Shown: one piece after another, positions 6,424-10,229 of the stretch | How the letters are laid out: each line of letters begins with the position of its first letter | Position numbering within the stretch: position 1 is the stretch's first letter | From: an uncultured Actinomycetes bacterium | GTDB lineage: Bacteria > Actinomycetota > Actinomycetes > S36-B12 | Reading direction: 5' to 3' | Assembly: GCA_913061025.1 (NCBI GenBank) | Contig: CAJXUJ010000033.1 | Span: 1-10,229 of the forward strand | Length of the DNA stretch: 10,229 nt | Program-made: the position numbers and the translations under genes | Notes under the pieces: model-generated | What the model saw: the letters and a program-made list of their open reading frames with translations, nothing else | The model's database searches: none | What the model was told of the DNA's origin: nothing

Positions 6424-7554
6424 ATGCCAGGAACCATCACCCCCCGTGAGTTGTACGACGGAATCTCCGAAGGGACCATTCCGTTCATCCTCGACGTTCG
6501 TAACCAGGATGAATTCGCGGCCTGGCAAGTGGAAGGAACCAAGCCGGTCGACACCAAAAACGTGCCCATCTGGATCGCAGTTGAGGACGTCGATTCACTC
6601 GCTAAGGACGTTCCCCAAGAGTCCGTGGTGATCTGTGCGCACGGCAATGGCAGCGCGATGCTCCTCGATATGCTGGCCGAGGCTGGAGTCGAGACCCGCA
6701 ACCTCGAGGGTGGAACGGCCGCCTGGGCCGAACTCCTCGTACCCATGCCGCTGGAGTGCTTGCCCGAAGGAGTTATTGGCTGGCAGATCCTGCGCCCCTC
6801 CAAGGCATGTCTGTCCTACATGATCGGTGTCCCTGGCAAGGATGCGATCGTCGTCGACCCGGCCCGCTACCCCGATCCCTACATCGAACTCGCAGCGTCC
6901 GAGGGCATGACCATCACCCACGTCATCGACACCCACGTGCACGCGGACCACATCAGTGGCGGCCCGGAGCTTGCCGAGAAGGTTGGCGCGGTCTACCACC
7001 TTCCCCTCGAGGACGCCGGCGGCTCCATCCCGTGGCCGAACGAACCTCTCGAGGACGGCACCGAGATCGATCTCGGCGGCCACACGGTCGCCACCTTTGC
7101 GATCAAGATGCCCGGCCACACGCCTGGTACTACCTGCGTCCACGTGCCCGACCACCTGCTGCTGACCGGTGACACCGTGTTCGTCCGCGGGGTCGGTCGC
7201 CCCGACCTCACCGGAAAGGCCGATGAACTAGCCCGCGAGCTCTACTTCACTGTGAACGAGAAGCTGCGTCCGCTCAACCCGGAGACGGTTGTCCTTCCCG
7301 CTCACTGGTCCACGGTCGAGGAAATGGGTGAAGACGGCATGGTGAGGACCACCCTCGGGAAGGTCTTCGAATCGACTCTGCTGAACGAAGAAGATCTGGT
7401 GAAGTTTGTCGAGGAGATTGTGGGAACGCTTCCCAGCGCACCTGACTTCTACGACACGATCCGTGAGGTCAACTCGGGCAAGAAGGTCTCGGCCGACGAG
7501 ATCGAAACCCTCGAAATCGGCAAGAACCAGTGCGCAGCGTCGACAACCGTCTAA
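6424..7554 (+). CDS. Rhodanese-persulfide dioxygenase fusion (N-terminal rhodanese, C-terminal ETHE1-like MBL-fold)
   Basis: A 376-aa two-domain protein. Residues 1-105 form a rhodanese domain with catalytic loop C71-AHGNGS and the C-terminal LEGGTAAW element. Residues about 115-330 form a metallo-beta-lactamase fold of ETHE1/persulfide-dioxygenase type: THVHADH (H171, H173, D175, H176), H232 in MPGHTPG, D250 in LTGD and H294 in LPAHW. In ETHE1 enzymes one mononuclear iron is held by the equivalents of H171, H232 and D250. The reaction would be low-molecular-weight persulfide plus O2 to sulfite, with the rhodanese domain loading or using sulfane sulfur; in actinobacteria the thiol could be mycothiol (inference). 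ATG 6424 has a strong AGGAGGT 6 nt upstream. The rhodanese-first order is opposite to CstB and PDO-rhodanese fusions. arsR follows after 25 nt. A plain MBL hydrolase of the glyoxalase II type is less likely given the attached rhodanese and the neighbours. Confidence 0.88.
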   Translation: MPGTITPRELYDGISEGTIPFILDVRNQDEFAAWQVEGTKPVDTKNVPIWIAVEDVDSLAKDVPQESVVICAHGNGSAMLLDMLAEAGVETRNLEGGTAAWAELLVPMPLECLPEGVIGWQILRPSKACLSYMIGVPGKDAIVVDPARYPDPYIELAASEGMTITHVIDTHVHADHISGGPELAEKVGAVYHLPLEDAGGSIPWPNEPLEDGTEIDLGGHTVATFAIKMPGHTPGTTCVHVPDHLLLTGDTVFVRGVGRPDLTGKADELARELYFTVNEKLRPLNPETVVLPAHWSTVEEMGEDGMVRTTLGKVFESTLLNEEDLVKFVEEIVGTLPSAPDFYDTIREVNSGKKVSADEIETLEIGKNQCAASTTV

Positions 7555-7579
7555 TCAGTCGAAGGTAAGGTTCACCGTC

Positions 7580-7933
7580 ATGGACAAGCAGACCGAGCTC
7601 GAGATCCACGATCTGCACGCTCGGATCTGCAAGGCCATCGCCGATCCCAAGCGTCTGCTCATCATCAATGAGCTTCGCAACGGACCCATGACGGTGAACG
7701 AAATCGCCGAATCGCTCGAACTTTCCCAGAGCAATACGAGCCAGCATCTCGCTGTCCTCCGGGAGCGCAACGTGGTGCAGGCCGACCGCGAGGGAGCGAG
7801 CGTCTACTACTCATTGCGCAGCAAGAAGGTTGTGAAGGCGATCGATCTCCTGCGGGAGTTCATGGCGGAGGAACTGACCGGGTCGACCAAACTTCAGCGC
7901 GCCGCGGGCAAGCTCGTCAGCTCTCGCCGCTAG
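7580..7933 (+). CDS. ArsR-family winged-helix repressor, probable sulfur-responsive regulator of the divergent cluster
   Basis: A 117-aa ArsR/SmtB-type regulator. The order is alpha1 with KAIADPKRLLIINEL (18-32), the helix-turn-helix VNEIAESLELSQSNTSQHLAVL (39-60), then the wing VVQADREGASVYYSL (65-79) and a C-terminal dimerisation helix. ATG 7580 is chosen because AAGG lies about 9 nt upstream and family homology begins near it; longer in-frame versions would overlap the dioxygenase gene. It has one cysteine, C17, and no CxxC or second cysteine, so neither a metal-thiolate site nor the dithiol switch of BigR/SqrR can form within a subunit. Adjacent to the persulfide dioxygenase and probably cotranscribed with it, it likely binds the repeat at 6370-6387 and autoregulates. 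Confidence 0.88.
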   Translation: MDKQTELEIHDLHARICKAIADPKRLLIINELRNGPMTVNEIAESLELSQSNTSQHLAVLRERNVVQADREGASVYYSLRSKKVVKAIDLLREFMAEELTGSTKLQRAAGKLVSSRR

Positions 7934-7942
7934 CTCTGGGTC

Positions 7943-7965
7943 CGACTACGGAGCACCCCTAGTCG
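7943..7965. terminator. Possible bidirectional terminator hairpin between convergent arsR and moeA
   Basis: CGACTA (7943-7948) and TAGTCG (7960-7965) are perfectly complementary around an 11-nt interior that can add a GG/CC pair set. The repeat lies 10 nt after the arsR stop and overlaps the moeA stop on the other strand. There is no T-run on either side, which is common for actinobacterial terminators but leaves the call weak. Confidence 0.35.
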
Positions 7966-9152
7966 AGATCACTCGTTCGACGAACCCAGGGAACCGGAAT
8001 CCAGGGGACCACTTCGCCGGGCTCGACTCCCGAAGCCGGAATGACGGCCCAGCCGTCAGCGTGAGCGATGCCCCGCAGCATCGCGGATGAGACCCGCTGA
8101 ACCTGTCGGAAACCTCCGAGTTCACGCCGACCCACCATCAGGCGGGTGAGTTCTTTTCCCGATGGTGCGACGCCCTCGGCCATCTGAACCCGCGGTAGAT
8201 CGCGCGCCGATCGGGAGTTCCACGTGTCCACGAGTGGCTCGACGAGCGTGACCATCGCCACCAGCGCACTCAACGGATTACCGGGCAGTCCCACAACCGG
8301 GGTGCCATCGACGGTCGCGATCATCATCGGATGTCCGGGGCGCACCGCAACACCGTCGACGACGAACTCCGCAGAAAGGTTTTGCAGCGTTGATCGAAGA
8401 AAATCTCGATGTCCGCGTGCGGTGCCTCCGGTGGCGACGACCACATCTGCCTCCACGACGGCTGCTCGCAGGCCCGCCTCGAGTTCGGTTGGGTCATCGA
8501 GGATCCGTCGGTTAGCGACGACTTCTCCCCCGTACGCCTGCACCCAGGCCGGCAATTGCACTCCGAGCGCATCACGCACGGTGCCCTCGGTTGGTAGTCC
8601 CGAGTCGATGACCTCGTCACCCAAGACCAGGATCGAGAACCTCAGAGGACGGACCACGGAAACCTGGTCGATCCCTGCGGCAGAAAGCGAACCGATCAAT
8701 GCTGGATTGACCACGTCCCCGGCGTGCGCAAGGACGTCACCGACAACGCATTCCTCCCCCCGAGGTCGAATGTGCAGCTTGTCCGGAACCTGCGCGTGAA
8801 CCGTGCCGCCGATGCCGTCACCATCAACGCGGGCAACCTCCCACGGCACCACGGCCGTGGACCCGACAGGAATCGCGCATCCGGTCGCGATCCGCATCGC
8901 CTGACCCGCCGAAAGCGCCTGAGCCGCGGGAGTACCGGTATCAATCGTTCCAGCGATCTGCCAAGGACCCTCCCCGGATACGACCCAGCCGTCCATCGCC
9001 GCCGTAGCGAATCCGGGTAGGTCGACAAGCGCGTGCACGTCCTCGGCTAACGTGCGGTTCACAGCGCCATGAACCGCAACGGATTCGACGGGACCAGATC
9101 TAACGGTGGAACCCGCACGCTGTCGGGCGTCCCACCAAGAAACGTCAGACAT
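7959..9152 (-). CDS. moeA: Molybdopterin molybdenumtransferase MoeA
   Basis: Inserts molybdate into adenylylated molybdopterin to form Mo-MPT, a late cytoplasmic step of cofactor synthesis. The 397 aa are the usual length. Motifs in order: LPGFATAAMDGW (45-56, the family's P-F--SAMDGYA), RIATGCAIPVG (87-97), a GDE core at 178-180, TGGTARGHRD (241-250, a variant of TGG-S-G--D), VDGVAVRPGHP (265-275) and GLPGNPLSALV (288-298, highly conserved). ATG 9152 has AAGGA 4 nt upstream and overlaps the DUF6457-like stop by 8 bp; the frame stays open back to 9326, but that stretch is the neighbouring gene read in another phase. It should be translated together with mobA and serve the molybdoenzyme of this window, though the two operons converge on the divergent pair from opposite sides. 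Confidence 0.93.
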   Translation of the reverse strand: MSDVSWWDARQRAGSTVRSGPVESVAVHGAVNRTLAEDVHALVDLPGFATAAMDGWVVSGEGPWQIAGTIDTGTPAAQALSAGQAMRIATGCAIPVGSTAVVPWEVARVDGDGIGGTVHAQVPDKLHIRPRGEECVVGDVLAHAGDVVNPALIGSLSAAGIDQVSVVRPLRFSILVLGDEVIDSGLPTEGTVRDALGVQLPAWVQAYGGEVVANRRILDDPTELEAGLRAAVVEADVVVATGGTARGHRDFLRSTLQNLSAEFVVDGVAVRPGHPMMIATVDGTPVVGLPGNPLSALVAMVTLVEPLVDTWNSRSARDLPRVQMAEGVAPSGKELTRLMVGRRELGGFRQVQRVSSAMLRGIAHADGWAVIPASGVEPGEVVPWIPVPWVRRTSDLD

Positions 9153-9387
9153 CGAATCCTTGGGCCAACCGGGCAATGGCATCGGCAACAGTGCGCGGAT
9201 CAGCACCCTGGGCAACGGCGTAGCCCTGGAGGTAGGTGCTGATCGGTGCAGCGGGACGCTCGACGTTATGGGCCGCATCCTTTGCAACATCCAGGATCGT
9301 TTCAACATCGGGCGGGGCCGGCACATCGAGTTCGGCCGTCACCATTTCTACCCAGCGTGCAACACGTGCTGCCTGCTCTGCGTTCAT
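9145..9387 (-). CDS. Small DUF6457-like protein between mobA and moeA
   Basis: An 80-aa mostly helical protein without cysteine, membrane segment or signal peptide. It has a helical N-terminal half (ARVARWVEMVTAEL) followed by LDVAKDAAHNVERPAAPIST, which resembles the actinobacterial DUF6457 family; I recall this family lying beside or fused to Mo-cofactor genes. ATG 9387 is 12 nt from the mobA stop with GAGGA overlapping that stop codon. Its end overlaps moeA by 8 bp, so translation is coupled on both sides. A function in cofactor handling is suggested only by position; the biochemical role is unknown to me. Confidence 0.75.
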   Translation of the reverse strand: MNAEQAARVARWVEMVTAELDVPAPPDVETILDVAKDAAHNVERPAAPISTYLQGYAVAQGADPRTVADAIARLAQGFDV

Positions 9388-9399
9388 CAGAAAGCGTCC

Positions 9400-9942
9400 T
9401 CACCCCTCGCGTTGGGTGGACTCCCGCCGCGCTCGCTCGAGATCGGCGGGAGTGTCCACATCCAGAAGGCTAACGCCGTGATCGATGGGCACCTCGATGG
9501 AATCGAGTGACCCAACCAGACGGCCGAACGGCTCGCCGCTCCAATCGGGCCTGGAGCGAGCGGACACACTGAGCGCGCTGCGGGAGTACGCGGCGCACAG
9601 CCACTGCTGACGGCCACGTTCATCGACCGGAATCCAGCCCTCCGCGTCAGGATCGCGTCGAACTGCGTCGCGAATCTGAGCAAGGGCGACGTGCGCAAAC
9701 GGCATATCGACCGCGAGCACCCCGACAACGTCGGACTCACACAGGCTCAGCCCAGCAACCACGGCTGCCGCCGGCCCACCGGGATACTCCGTCCCGAGAA
9801 CGTGCATCGTGGCATAAGGATCGGCTGCGTTTATCGCTGCCTGGGCGTGGTCCAACAACGATCGCCCCGCAACTTCAACAGTCGCCTTGTCCTGACCGAG
9901 ACGGGATGAGGCACCTCCGGTGAGCACCAGCCAGTCGGTCAA
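9400..9942 (-). CDS. mobA: Molybdenum cofactor guanylyltransferase (MobA-like nucleotidyltransferase)
   Basis: Attaches GMP to Mo-molybdopterin to make the guanine dinucleotide cofactor used by DMSO-reductase-family enzymes. The 180-aa product starts with the nucleotide-binding loop LTGGASSRLGQDKA (7-20). GGPAAAVVAGL (55-65) matches the MobA GGP-AG motif, VLAVDMPF (75-82) holds the likely metal-binding D79, and LLDVDTPADLERA lies near the C-terminus. I place the start at TTG 9942, where TTGA overlaps the upstream stop TGA; this removes a low-complexity extension back to 10029 that lies within the upstream gene. A CAGG lies about 4 nt before it. A GTG a few codons later is possible but would cut into the loop. 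It could in principle be a MocA/CTP-type transferase, but moeA in the same operon favours MobA. Confidence 0.85.
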   Translation of the reverse strand: MTDWLVLTGGASSRLGQDKATVEVAGRSLLDHAQAAINAADPYATMHVLGTEYPGGPAAAVVAGLSLCESDVVGVLAVDMPFAHVALAQIRDAVRRDPDAEGWIPVDERGRQQWLCAAYSRSALSVSARSRPDWSGEPFGRLVGSLDSIEVPIDHGVSLLDVDTPADLERARRESTQREG

Positions 9943-10229
9943 CCCGCCTGCCGAACCGCAGCCTGGGCTTCCGCCTCCTGGACGGCCTTCTGCAACTCGG
10001 TCACGGCCGGGGTGAGACGTCCATCCCACTCACCGGCCCGGATGTGCCACATCACGGTATCGACCGCCTGCTCCAACGCTGCGCGTGGCGACCGGGGCCC
10101 ATCGGGACCGAGTCGGTTCATCACGCGATCGGACGCTGCCAGCCAGTTCTCCGCCACCTGCAGATGACCGACCTGCTTGGTGATCTCCCGCAGCTGCGAC
10201 CCAGGGTGCGAGCGAGTTGGCGTGACCTC
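9939..10229 (-). CDS. Unrecognised protein, C-terminal end, cut by window edge
   Basis: The frame is open from the right edge to TGA at 9939-9941, giving 96 residues of the C-terminus. It is strongly helical and charged, with no cysteine, membrane segment or motif I recognise; readable landmarks are VAENWLAASDRVM, MWHIRAGEWDG and a coiled-coil-like Ala/Glu/Gln-rich tail ending in VRQAG. A GTG at 10157 could start a 72-aa protein, but nothing resembling a ribosome site precedes it and the frame runs on unbroken, so a larger protein is more likely. Its stop overlaps the mobA start, so it is in the same operon as the Mo-cofactor genes. Confidence 0.6.
   Translation of the reverse strand, partial: EVTPTRSHPGSQLREITKQVGHLQVAENWLAASDRVMNRLGPDGPRSPRAALEQAVDTVMWHIRAGEWDGRLTPAVTELQKAVQEAEAQAAVRQAG

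Noticed and set aside
7406..7579. Longer arsR start giving 175 residues
   Set aside because: The extension is Arg/Ser-rich, lies inside the dioxygenase gene in another phase, and is not part of the ArsR fold.
9153..9326. Longer moeA start giving 455 residues
   Set aside because: The extra 58 codons overlay the DUF6457-like gene and contain no MoeA homology; ATG 9152 has a ribosome site and gives the normal length.
9943..10029. Longer mobA start giving 209 residues
   Set aside because: The extra residues are Gly/Arg-rich and overlap the upstream gene; the nucleotide-binding loop should sit near the N-terminus, as it does from TTG 9942.

Overview
The window looks like chromosomal DNA of a high-GC Gram-positive bacterium (Actinomycetota). 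The signs are G/C-rich third codon positions, GTG and TTG starts, and a small DUF6457-type gene between mobA and moeA, an arrangement I associate with actinobacteria. No mobile element, CRISPR array, rRNA or tRNA is visible. I cannot name the genus.

Layout: (i) 1-6247, minus strand, is one tightly spaced operon. Read in transcription order it is a DsrE2-type sulfur-carrier protein, a TusA-type sulfurtransferase, a four-cluster ferredoxin fused to an NrfD/DmsC-like membrane anchor, a 967-aa cytoplasmic molybdopterin oxidoreductase of SoeA/Psr type, and the first 305 residues of an acetoacetyl-CoA synthetase that runs off the left edge. (ii) 6248-6423 is a divergent control region. It has two overlapping sigma70-like promoters, an 18-bp inverted repeat placed so that one repressor could control both, and a leader of about 100 nt with alternative hairpins and a 16-codon ORF on the operon side. 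(iii) 6424-7933, plus strand, holds a rhodanese-persulfide dioxygenase fusion followed by an ArsR-family repressor. (iv) 7959-10229, minus strand, converges on this pair. In transcription order it carries the C-terminal end of an unrecognised protein, mobA, a DUF6457-like small protein and moeA, all overlapping or nearly so; mobA and moeA serve molybdenum cofactor maturation. A short hairpin lies between the convergent arsR and moeA ends.

Proposed joint function (inference from families and layout): sulfane sulfur is passed by rhodanese, TusA and DsrE2, and the ETHE1-type dioxygenase turns persulfide into sulfite. The SoeA-like enzyme with its fused Fe-S/membrane subunit then oxidises sulfite to sulfate on the cytoplasmic side and sends electrons to quinone. 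The ArsR protein would sense persulfide, and the neighbouring moeA/mobA would supply the Mo-bis-MGD cofactor. That makes a compact sulfane-sulfur-to-sulfate unit in an actinobacterium. The main uncertainty is the substrate and direction of the molybdoenzyme. The role of the acetoacetyl-CoA synthetase is unexplained.
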